Part shown: positions 1 through 5,259 of the stretch, one piece after another
Numbering within the stretch: position 1 is the first letter of the stretch
How the letters are laid out: every line of letters starts with the position of its first letter
Assembly (NCBI GenBank): GCA_035302345.1
Contig: DATGSS010000039.1
Span: 1 to 5,259, forward strand
DNA length: 5,259 bases
Reading direction: 5' to 3'
From: Paenalcaligenes sp035302345
GTDB taxonomy: Bacteria; Pseudomonadota; Gammaproteobacteria; Burkholderiales; Burkholderiaceae_B
Translations under genes and position numbers: made by a program
The notes under the pieces: model-generated
Databases searched by the model: none
Told to the model about the DNA's origin: nothing
Seen by the model: only the letters and a program-made list of their open reading frames with translations

Positions 1-1
1 T

Positions 2-1399
2 ATAGGGCCGATCCCCCTGGATGAGTTCAAGCCTGAAAGTATTCAGCGTAAAATCGAAGCTAATCCCTTTGCTCGCGAGGCTAAAAATAAAAATCCGCGT
101 ATTTTGACCTTGACGCAAAGTACCTATGATGGGGTGGTCTATAATGTGGAAATGCTCAAAGAATTGCTCGGTGATCAGATCGAAACGCTGCATTTTGACG
201 AGGCTTGGATACCGCACGCACCCTTCCATAAGTTTTATAAAAACATGCATGCCATTGGGGGCGATGATCGTCCTAGACTCAATGACAGCATGATTTACGC
301 CACCCACTCAACGCATAAGTTGTTGGCAGGCCTATCACAGGCGTCGCAGATCACTGTTCAAGACAGTCAAACACGTAGCCTGGATCGCAACGTTTTTAAC
401 GAGGCTTATTTGATGCATACATCTACTTCGCCTCAATATGCGATCATTGCGTCATGTGATGTATCAGCGGCGATGATGGAGCCTCCTGGTGGGACAGCCC
501 TGGTCGAAGAAAGCATCCGCGAGGCATTGGACTTCCGCCGCGCGATGCGCAAAGTATCCGCTGAGTACGGGGCCAATGACTGGTGGTTCAAGGTCTGGGG
601 GCCCGATCACTTGGCTCACGAGACACAGAGCATCGGCTCACGCGATGATTGGATCTTGCGTTCCGAAGACGAATGGCATGGCTTTGGGTCGTTGGCCGAG
701 GGGTTCAACATGCTTGATCCCATCAAAGCCACGATCATCACACCAGGGTTGGACATATCGGGGACTTTTGCCGATGAAGGTATTCCGGCCGCCTTGGTGT
801 CTAAATACTTAGCCGAAAACGGTGTGGTGGTTGAAAAGACCGGTCTGTACTCTTTCTTTATTCTCTTTACCATCGGTATTACCAAAGGCCGATGGAACAC
901 GTTGCTGACCGCTTTGCAGCAGTTTAAAGATGACTATGATCGCAATCAGCCGCTGTGGCGTATTTTGCCCGAATTTTGTCGCAATTACCCACAATACGAG
1001 CGCTTAGGGCTAAAAGACCTGTGTCAGCAAATCCACGAGGTATACAGAAAATATGATCTGGCTCGCTTAACCACCGAGGTTTACCTAAGTGACATGGTTC
1101 CAGCCATGAAGCCCGCAGATGCATATGCAAAGATGGCCCACCGCGAAATTGAGCGGGTTGCCATTGATGAGCTCGAGGGGCGTGTGACAGGGGTGTTGTT
1201 AACCCCGTATCCTCCGGGTATTCCTTTGCTTATTCCGGGTGAGCGCTTTAATGACATGATTGTGCGTTATTTGCAGTTCGCACGCGAATTCAACGCCCAA
1301 TTCCCTGGTTTTGAAACCTATGTACATGGATTGGGCCAAGAAGAGGACTCCAACGGAGAAATCCGCTTTTACGTGGATTGCATTAAAGAGGACGATTAA
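2..1399 (+). CDS. Orn/Lys/Arg decarboxylase, degradative type (5'-truncated by window edge)
   Basis: PLP-dependent decarboxylase of the large fold-type I Orn/Lys/Arg family, which converts a basic amino acid to its amine plus CO2 in the cytoplasm, typically for acid resistance or polyamine supply. The frame is open from base 2 without a stop, so the gene starts upstream of the window. 465 codons are visible; family members are usually about 710-760 residues, so the N-terminal wing domain and part of the catalytic core are missing. Seen: an HFDEAW motif (codons about 191-208), which holds the Asp that pairs with the PLP ring nitrogen, then STHKLLAGLSQAS with the Schiff-base Lys codon at 317-319. 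The C-terminal domain carries TPYPPGIPLLIPGE. The region with ITKGRWNTLL and YDRNQPLWRILPE resembles AdiA-type enzymes more than CadA, but the substrate (arginine, lysine or ornithine) cannot be decided here. A TTG at 104 lies inside the conserved domain and is not the start. gcvH follows after 29 nt on the same strand. Confidence 0.95.
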   Translation: MGPIPLDEFKPESIQRKIEANPFAREAKNKNPRILTLTQSTYDGVVYNVEMLKELLGDQIETLHFDEAWIPHAPFHKFYKNMHAIGGDDRPRLNDSMIYATHSTHKLLAGLSQASQITVQDSQTRSLDRNVFNEAYLMHTSTSPQYAIIASCDVSAAMMEPPGGTALVEESIREALDFRRAMRKVSAEYGANDWWFKVWGPDHLAHETQSIGSRDDWILRSEDEWHGFGSLAEGFNMLDPIKATIITPGLDISGTFADEGIPAALVSKYLAENGVVVEKTGLYSFFILFTIGITKGRWNTLLTALQQFKDDYDRNQPLWRILPEFCRNYPQYERLGLKDLCQQIHEVYRKYDLARLTTEVYLSDMVPAMKPADAYAKMAHREIERVAIDELEGRVTGVLLTPYPPGIPLLIPGERFNDMIVRYLQFAREFNAQFPGFETYVHGLGQEEDSNGEIRFYVDCIKEDD

Positions 1400-1417
1400 A
1401 TCTTTTTGGTTTATGAC

Positions 1418-1422
1418 AAGGA
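1418..1422 (+). promoter_or_regulatory. Shine-Dalgarno site of gcvH
   Basis: AAGGA lies 6 nt before the ATG at 1429. It sits in the 29-nt gap after the decarboxylase stop, which contains no hairpin terminator. Translation of gcvH therefore has its own ribosome site while transcription probably continues from the decarboxylase gene. Confidence 0.75.
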
Positions 1423-1428
1423 AATTAA

Positions 1429-1800
1429 ATGACCATACCCAGTGACCGTTATTATGCTGATACCCACGAGTGGGTATTATTAAAGGACGAGATCCTTTAT
1501 GTTGGCATTACTGATTACGCCCAAGAGCAGCTCGGTGATCTGGTTTTTGTCGGTGATTTTAAGACAGGACAGCAGGTGGCTGCAGGCGATACAGTGTGCG
1601 TGGTAGAGTCGGTCAAAGCAGCCTCGGATATCTATGCCCCTGTGGCCGGCGAGGTGCTCGAAGCTAACGACAATGTCAGCAATGATCCTGAGCTTATCCA
1701 AAAAGAACCCTATGAGGCTTGGCTGTTTAAATTGCGCCCGAACCAGCTCGAAGATGTGGATACCTTGTTAAGCTCAAAACAATACGCCGAGACACTATAA
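1429..1800 (+). CDS. gcvH: Glycine cleavage system H protein (lipoyl carrier), GcvH-like
   Basis: 123-residue H-protein homologue. H proteins carry the aminomethyl group on a lipoylated lysine between GcvP and GcvT, and in several bacteria also serve as lipoyl donors to other enzymes. Seen: THEWV near the N-terminus (12-16), VGITDYAQEQLGDLVFV (25-41), and the lipoylation motif ESVKAASDIYAP with the modifiable Lys at residue 63, so the carrier site is intact. The segment PELIQKEPYEAWLFKL (87-102) differs from the E. coli form as I recall it (PELVNSEPYAGGWIFKI): it is one residue shorter and lacks the GG. Length is slightly below the usual 125-130. The start is fixed by a good AAGGA site, and the gene ends in tandem stops (TAATAA, 1798-1803). 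No gcvT or gcvP adjoins it: a decarboxylase lies upstream and a convergent regulator gene begins 15 bp downstream. Whether it serves glycine cleavage or another lipoyl role cannot be told from this window. Confidence 0.93.
   Translation: MTIPSDRYYADTHEWVLLKDEILYVGITDYAQEQLGDLVFVGDFKTGQQVAAGDTVCVVESVKAASDIYAPVAGEVLEANDNVSNDPELIQKEPYEAWLFKLRPNQLEDVDTLLSSKQYAETL
1460..1477. repeat. 18-bp interrupted palindrome inside gcvH
   Basis: Arms ATACCCAC (1460-1467) and GTGGGTAT (1470-1477) are exact reverse complements around a 2-base centre. As RNA this would fold as a 7-bp stem with a CGAG tetraloop, about 30 nt into the coding region. It coincides with the conserved THEWV codons. One such repeat is plausible by chance in 5 kb, so no function is assigned. 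Confidence 0.5.
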
Positions 1801-1815
1801 TAAAACTTTTAAAAA

Positions 1816-2754
1816 TTAATATAGCGTTTCGATTTTTAGGTTTTGGATTTGCATTTCCACATTTTTGATTGACTCAATGGCCTGGGGACCTAGTTCCCAG
1901 GCCACTTGGTTTAAGAGGCCCTCGGCAAACACAAAATAAGCTGAAATACTATTGCTGTAAAAGCTGCTTTGGACCGGGATAGCAAAAGTAAAATTGGCGG
2001 ACTCGGCCAACGGCGACAGTGTGTGGTCGGTCAGAGAGAGCAGGGTCACACCCTGTGCTGCTGCCTGCTGACCAATCTGTACGACCTCGCGCGTATATGG
2101 GCTGACACTGGCTGTGATCAGTACATCGCCAGGTTGCAGCTGTGCAAGCCCCTCGGCCAATCCTAAATTGTTGGGCTCAAGCAGTCCTACATGGGGGCGA
2201 ATGAGCGTCAGCCCATAGCATAGAAATTGCGCCAAAGCGCTGTATTGGCGCTTGCCATGAATACGTACCTGCCCTGCCTGGGCGATGGCCTGTGCGGCCA
2301 ATTGAAACTGTTCACTATTTAGTTGTTGCATAAACCCGTGGATATTATTTATGTTTTCACGGGCTAGTTGCTCGAGCCGTTGCCATGCCTGTTGGCTGGT
2401 CGAGGTACCATGGCCAGAATCTGAGCGATCCAGGCGGGGCTCTAGTAACCTCGTTGCCTGTGTACTATAAAATGACGCCTGTCGTGTCGAGAGACTGTTT
2501 TTAAAGAGCTCTTGGAATTGGTTAAAGCTCTCAAAGCCCAAGCGGCGTGACAGCCGGGTTAGGGTCGCCGGGCTGACATCAAACTGCACCGCGAGCTCGG
2601 TGATGCTGCTGTGTGCGGCATCCTTTGGATGTGTGAGCAACCCATGCAACGAGGCCATGGTTTTTTCCCCTAGCCGATATTCATCCGGCTGCGCCTGTAT
2701 GTGCAAGAACAGCTCGTGCAGTGCTTCTAAAGTATCCGGTGGGCTTTCAACCAT
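1816..2754 (-). CDS. MurR/RpiR-family transcriptional regulator (HTH + SIS)
   Basis: 312-residue regulator. The N-terminal HTH_6-type domain covers about residues 8-85. Its recognition region ITELAVQFDVSPATLTRLSRRLGFESFNQFQ (51-81) follows the family pattern. A C-terminal SIS domain covers about 150-285: VRIHGKRQYSALAQFLCYGL (163-182), GDVLITASVSPYTREVV (209-225) and LLSLTDHTLSPLAESANFTFAIP (238-260). SIS domains of this family bind sugar phosphates or other small metabolites. Here the usual S-G-x-T phosphosugar loop reads S-V-S-P-Y-T, as in RpiR proteins linked to amino-acid rather than sugar genes (family recollection), so the ligand is probably not a simple sugar phosphate. The ATG at 2754 is the only candidate start, because an in-frame TAA lies five codons upstream; the ribosome site is weak (GAG). 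It lies 39 nt after the hydrolase gene with no terminator between, so it is probably the last gene of the glnPQ operon and its likely local regulator. The operator would be expected upstream of glnP or glnH, outside the window. Confidence 0.93.
   Translation of the reverse strand: MVESPPDTLEALHELFLHIQAQPDEYRLGEKTMASLHGLLTHPKDAAHSSITELAVQFDVSPATLTRLSRRLGFESFNQFQELFKNSLSTRQASFYSTQATRLLEPRLDRSDSGHGTSTSQQAWQRLEQLARENINNIHGFMQQLNSEQFQLAAQAIAQAGQVRIHGKRQYSALAQFLCYGLTLIRPHVGLLEPNNLGLAEGLAQLQPGDVLITASVSPYTREVVQIGQQAAAQGVTLLSLTDHTLSPLAESANFTFAIPVQSSFYSNSISAYFVFAEGLLNQVAWELGPQAIESIKNVEMQIQNLKIETLY
1879..1903. repeat. GC-rich inverted repeat near the 3' end of the rpiR gene
   Basis: Arms GGCCTGGG (1879-1886) and CCCAGGCC (1896-1903) are exact reverse complements, with a 9-base spacer. 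In a plus-strand transcript a further G-U pair would give a 9-bp stem and a 7-nt loop, located about 80 nt after the gcvH stop. No U-tract follows on either strand, so it is not a standard intrinsic terminator. It lies within rpiR codons for A-W-E-L-G-P-Q-A and may be chance. It could slow or stabilise read-through transcripts from gcvH. Confidence 0.5.
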
Positions 2755-2793
2755 GGCAAAGGCTCGTTAGTTTTAAATAGGCGACTGTTGATT

Positions 2794-3816
2794 TTATAGA
2801 CGTTGTAAATCAGTAAAGCTGAACAATGGTGCCTGGTTAGGGTCATCATAAACAGCCCAGTGAACGGCCTGGTTATGGTAATGAAAATCGGCAGTTGCCA
2901 GCGTGTTTTCATTATCCGTGTCATTGGGTTGGCGTCTAAAAATAGGGAAACGATTGTGCTGGTCGTTGCCCAGTACGGCGAGTGGATCGCCATCAAAATT
3001 AGGATGCTCAACCAAACCACGGCCCTGAATCTGTCGGTATCCTGAGCTACCAGTAATGCGTTGTGGGTAATCTCTAAGCGCAGAATGGATGGCGTGGTTA
3101 GCGTGAAAGTACGGACTTTGTACGCGACGCACCGATACATCCGCATCGTTAAACTCGATGCTGTGCACCAGCAAGTGTCGGTCAGTCACATTGAGGTTAA
3201 AAGCACCCCCTCGAGGATGTGAAGTTAAAAGGTCAATCAGCGCGCCGTGGTCCGGACAATCTAAGGCGGCACGACAAAGCACCATGCGCGGAATACCGGG
3301 TTGAGCATAAAGTGCACGGATATTGTTGACGGTGATGCTCAGTTGGTGCTCATTGATGGCAAAGGTATGACCTGGAATAGAACCCGGATAAACGAAAGAG
3401 ATAAAATCTACTCCGTCTTGTGGTTGGGCATGAACGATACCGCAGTGGCCATAGAACCCGGGGTCGCCATCCTCGTTGTGAGTGACCCGAGGGTAGGGGT
3501 CAATCTGCAGCACACTAGAGCAACCATCAGGCGCATGGGCCCAAAGGTCGCCGCGGGCATTCCAGATAAATATATCCTCGATGGGTAAATCCAGGCCGTC
3601 AGCCAGGCCACAAAGTTCATCCCAAATATTTGGGAAATGGTCATGGACCCACTTTTGCATTTGCGACACAGTGGGGTGTTTGCGCCAAAGCATGAGCTCG
3701 GCCCAGGCAGATGTGTGGATCAGGTGTTTGCGGACTGCGTCAGCCCCAAAGGCCCCCAGTTGTTGGCCTAACTCATAAGGGCTACCAGATATCTCAAAGT
3801 ATTCTAAGCTATTCAT
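2794..3816 (-). CDS. C45-family Ntn hydrolase / acyl-CoA:6-aminopenicillanate acyltransferase-like protein
   Basis: 340-residue member of the acyltransferase/peptidase C45 family (the AAT family of N-terminal nucleophile hydrolases). These enzymes are made as a precursor that cleaves itself before a Cys, which then becomes the N-terminal nucleophile for hydrolysing or transferring acyl groups on amide bonds. Seen: the family N-terminal pattern SGSPYELGQQLGAFG (10-24), then DGCSSVL with the predicted nucleophile Cys99, matching the DGCTT site of the penicillin acyltransferase. Next come HNEDGDPG (113-120), VYPGSIPGHTFAINEHQLSITVNN (142-165), the F-H-A-N-H motif (237-241), SSGYRQ (257-262) and TLATADFHYH (305-314). 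No signal peptide or membrane segment is seen, so it is probably cytoplasmic, unlike periplasmic acylases. Its ATG abuts the glnQ TAA with no spacer and no good ribosome site of its own, implying translational coupling. Context suggests action on a compound imported by GlnPQ. The substrate is not evident; N-acyl amino acids, small peptides and beta-lactam-like amides are all possible. Confidence 0.9.
   Translation of the reverse strand: MNSLEYFEISGSPYELGQQLGAFGADAVRKHLIHTSAWAELMLWRKHPTVSQMQKWVHDHFPNIWDELCGLADGLDLPIEDIFIWNARGDLWAHAPDGCSSVLQIDPYPRVTHNEDGDPGFYGHCGIVHAQPQDGVDFISFVYPGSIPGHTFAINEHQLSITVNNIRALYAQPGIPRMVLCRAALDCPDHGALIDLLTSHPRGGAFNLNVTDRHLLVHSIEFNDADVSVRRVQSPYFHANHAIHSALRDYPQRITGSSGYRQIQGRGLVEHPNFDGDPLAVLGNDQHNRFPIFRRQPNDTDNENTLATADFHYHNQAVHWAVYDDPNQAPLFSFTDLQRL
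3620..3635. repeat. 16-bp perfect palindrome inside the C45 gene
   Basis: TCCCAAATATTTGGGA reads identically on both strands, with an AT-rich centre and GGG/CCC ends. It covers codons for F-P-N-I-W-D (about residues 61-66) of the hydrolase. Symmetry and length are those of a dimeric regulator's operator, but it is intragenic, and no second copy was noticed in the window. Function unassigned. Confidence 0.5.
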
Positions 3817-4578
3817 TTACTCTACGTGCTGTAAAAAAGAGCGTAAACGCTCGTTGTCTGTTTGGTTGATGAGTTCGTCAGGGCTGCCATCTGCGGCGAT
3901 TTTGCCATGATCCATAAAAATAATGCGATTAGCCATGCGTTTGGCAAAATCCATTTCGTGGGTGACGACGATCATGGTCATCCCTTCTTCGCCCAGATCC
4001 TGCATCACGCGCAAAACCTCGTGGCGCAATTCAGGGTCAAGGGCCGAGGTGGGCTCGTCAAAGAGCATGAGCTTTGGTTTGATGGCCAAAGCGCGGGCAA
4101 TCGCCACGCGTTGTTGTTGGCCGCCAGAGAGCTCGTTGGGGTAGTGTTGCGCACGTTCGGCTAGACCGACCTTGTTAAGCAGTTCCATGGCCTCTTCGTG
4201 TGCCTGGTGGCGGGGTGTTTTGCGAACTTTACGCATACCAAACGTGACATTTTCCAGCGCTGTCATCGTCGGAAACAGATTAAACTGCTGGAACACCATC
4301 CCTGCCTCTTGGCGTATTTCGCGTATCTGTTTGCGATTGCCCAGTACACTGAGGCCGTCAACGATTAGATCGCCACCATTGATTTTCTCGAGCACATTGA
4401 TGCAGCGTAACAAGGTGGATTTGCCTGAACCCGAGGGGCCAATGATCACTGTGACCTCATTGGCATTTAGGTTGAGATTGAGGCCATCTAGTACCACCGT
4501 GGGGCCAAAGCTTTTGATCACATCGCGGAACTCGACCATCAGACGAGGGGATTGGGCGGGCTGTTGTGCGGTACTCAT
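3817..4578 (-). CDS. glnQ: Glutamine-type polar amino acid ABC transporter ATPase
   Basis: 253-residue ABC ATPase that powers import of glutamine or a related polar amino acid on the cytoplasmic face of the inner membrane, pairing with the GlnP permease. Motifs: Walker A GPSGSGKST (47-55), Q-loop Gln97 in VFQQF, signature LSGGQQQR (150-157), Walker B LMLFDEP (170-176), D-loop SALD (178-181) and switch His207. Segments such as GDLIVDGL, LRCIN, VGLAERAQHYPNELSGGQ and DPELRHEVLRVMQDLGEEGMTM match E. coli GlnQ closely from memory. It has about 13 extra N-terminal residues relative to E. coli (240). An internal Met14 would match the E. coli start, but the first ATG is preferred because it has AAGGA 10 nt upstream and forms an ATGA overlap with the glnP stop, while Met14 lacks a ribosome site. 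All catalytic residues are present. The symbol reflects sequence similarity; true substrate may differ, given the hydrolase downstream. Confidence 0.95.
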   Translation of the reverse strand: MSTAQQPAQSPRLMVEFRDVIKSFGPTVVLDGLNLNLNANEVTVIIGPSGSGKSTLLRCINVLEKINGGDLIVDGLSVLGNRKQIREIRQEAGMVFQQFNLFPTMTALENVTFGMRKVRKTPRHQAHEEAMELLNKVGLAERAQHYPNELSGGQQQRVAIARALAIKPKLMLFDEPTSALDPELRHEVLRVMQDLGEEGMTMIVVTHEMDFAKRMANRIIFMDHGKIAADGSPDELINQTDNERLRSFLQHVE

Positions 4579-5231
4579 AGTATGTGCATCCTTTTTTCAA
4601 TGAGACGTAATACGAGTGAGAGCACACCAATCATAGCCAGATAAAACAAGGCCACTGCGGTCCAAATTTCAACGGCGCGGAAGTTAGAAGCCATGATTTC
4701 TTGGCCTTGGCGAGTGAGCTCGCCTACGCCAATCACAATAAATAGTGAGGTGTCTTTGAGACTAACAATGAATTGGTTGCCCAAGGGTGGAATCATGCGT
4801 CGGAATGCCACTGGGCCGACGACAGAGGTCAGTACCTGCCATTCGGGCATGCCCAAGGCCAAACCAGCCTCGTGTAGGCCCTTGGCAACTGATTGAAAAC
4901 TGCCGCGGACGATCTCGGCAATATAGGCCCCCGAATTGACGACGATGGCAGCAATGGCAGCCGGCAGCGGATCAACGCGTACGCCGATAAGAACGGGTAA
5001 TGCAAAATAAATAAACATCACCTGCACCACGATTGGCGTGCCGCGTACGAGCCCGATGTAGATAGAGGCAATCAGGTGCAATAGTGGGTTGCCGTAGGCG
5101 CGCATCAGGCCTAAAAGAAAGCCGATGATCATCCCGCCAATGAGGCCCATGATGGTGATGTAAATGGTCAGCTTGGCACCCTGCACCAAGGGTGGCAGTG
5201 ACTCGATGATGACAGACCATTGGAAATCCAT
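4575..5231 (-). CDS. glnP: Glutamine-type polar amino acid ABC transporter permease
   Basis: 218-residue inner-membrane permease of the His/Glu/Gln/Arg/opine family, forming the translocation channel with GlnQ. E. coli GlnP is 219 residues and shows the same blocks: VRGTPIVVQVMFIYFALP (62-79), NSGAYIAEIVRG (99-110), PPLGNQFIVSLKDTSLFIVIGVGELTRQGQEIMASNFRA (148-186) and the ending EKRMHIL. The EAA loop that docks on the ATPase is EAGLALGMPEWQVLTSVVGPVA (121-142). Hydrophobic segments lie near residues 20-43, 52-82, 88-108, 161-170 and 188-210, in line with about five membrane spans. The ATG has a strong AAGGGGG ribosome site 5 nt upstream. The stop overlaps the glnQ start by 4 nt. The 28 nt upstream of the start hold no recognisable promoter, and the expected binding-protein gene (glnH-like) would lie beyond the right edge. 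Confidence 0.95.
   Translation of the reverse strand: MDFQWSVIIESLPPLVQGAKLTIYITIMGLIGGMIIGFLLGLMRAYGNPLLHLIASIYIGLVRGTPIVVQVMFIYFALPVLIGVRVDPLPAAIAAIVVNSGAYIAEIVRGSFQSVAKGLHEAGLALGMPEWQVLTSVVGPVAFRRMIPPLGNQFIVSLKDTSLFIVIGVGELTRQGQEIMASNFRAVEIWTAVALFYLAMIGVLSLVLRLIEKRMHIL
4589..4593 (-). promoter_or_regulatory. Shine-Dalgarno site of glnQ
   Basis: AAGGA on the minus strand, 10 nt before the ATG at 4578, inside the end of glnP. It decides the glnQ start in favour of the first ATG over an in-frame Met 13 codons later. Confidence 0.7.
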
Positions 5232-5236
5232 GTGGT

Positions 5237-5243
5237 CCCCCTT
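5237..5243 (-). promoter_or_regulatory. Shine-Dalgarno site of glnP
   Basis: AAGGGGG on the minus strand, 5 nt before the ATG at 5231. It is the strongest ribosome site of the minus-strand block, fitting a separately initiated permease cistron at the head of the coupled glnP-glnQ-hydrolase series. Confidence 0.7.
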
Positions 5244-5259
5244 ATAGAAAGCACTGCAA

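Noticed and set aside
104..106. TTG at 104 as the decarboxylase start
   Set aside because: The frame is open and family-like upstream to base 2 (e.g. PLDEFKPESIQRKI), so the gene is truncated by the window edge rather than starting here.
489..812. 107-codon open frame within the decarboxylase gene
   Set aside because: Alternate frame of a conserved enzyme region, with no family similarity.
1190..1206. Possible hairpin GGGGT/ACCCC
   Set aside because: Only 5 bp, inside the decarboxylase coding region and without a U-tract; not a terminator.
1460..1477. Interrupted palindrome in gcvH as an operator or RNA switch
   Set aside because: Its symmetry falls on conserved THEWV codons, and about one such repeat is expected by chance in this length; listed as a repeat only.
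2727..3146. 139-codon open frame on the minus strand overlapping the hydrolase and rpiR genes
   Set aside because: It lies out of frame across the well-conserved C-terminal half of the C45 gene and has no recognisable domain; taken as an overlap artefact.
4172..4603. 143-codon open frame antisense to glnQ
   Set aside because: It mirrors the strongly conserved ATPase gene, its translation resembles no family I know, and no ribosome site or context supports it.
1..5259. CRISPR arrays, tRNA or rRNA genes, insertion sequences, riboswitches
   Set aside because: No regularly spaced repeats, no cloverleaf or rRNA-like stretches, no transposase-like protein and no long leader region were seen; nearly all bases are coding.

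Overview
The window carries six protein-coding genes, packed with almost no spacer, in two convergent blocks. Protein similarity points to a Gram-negative proteobacterium. The base composition looks close to 50% GC by eye. The style of the decarboxylase and GcvH suggests a betaproteobacterium of the Burkholderiales/Alcaligenaceae kind, but this is inference from remembered family sequences. No tRNA, rRNA, CRISPR array, transposase or other mobile-element signature was seen, and no gene-free stretch longer than about 40 bases lies between complete genes.

Plus-strand block (1-1800): the C-terminal two thirds of a large PLP-dependent Orn/Lys/Arg decarboxylase (closest in style to degradative arginine/lysine decarboxylases) runs in from the left edge. 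It is followed after 29 nt by a complete gene for a GcvH-type lipoyl carrier protein. No gcvT or gcvP accompanies this gcvH on its right side, because the next gene is on the opposite strand.

Minus-strand block (5231 down to 1816): read in transcription order, this is glnP (permease) and glnQ (ATPase) of a glutamine-type ABC importer, a C45/acyl-CoA:6-APA acyltransferase-family Ntn hydrolase, and a MurR/RpiR-family regulator with an HTH and a SIS domain. The junctions are a 4-nt ATGA overlap (glnP/glnQ), a directly abutting TAA-ATG (glnQ/C45) and a 39-nt gap (C45/rpiR). This is strong evidence for one co-transcribed unit. A periplasmic binding protein (glnH-like) would be expected just upstream of glnP, beyond the right edge.

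Working model (inference): the importer brings in an amino acid or an N-acylated or amide-linked amino-acid compound. The cytoplasmic Ntn hydrolase cleaves or transfers its acyl/amide group, and the RpiR protein senses a metabolite through its SIS domain and controls the operon. The two blocks end only 15 bp apart with no clear terminator, so their transcripts may overlap. The most interesting points are the hydrolase and regulator added to a Gln-type transporter, the gcvH next to an unrelated PLP decarboxylase, and a 16-bp perfect palindrome inside the hydrolase gene.
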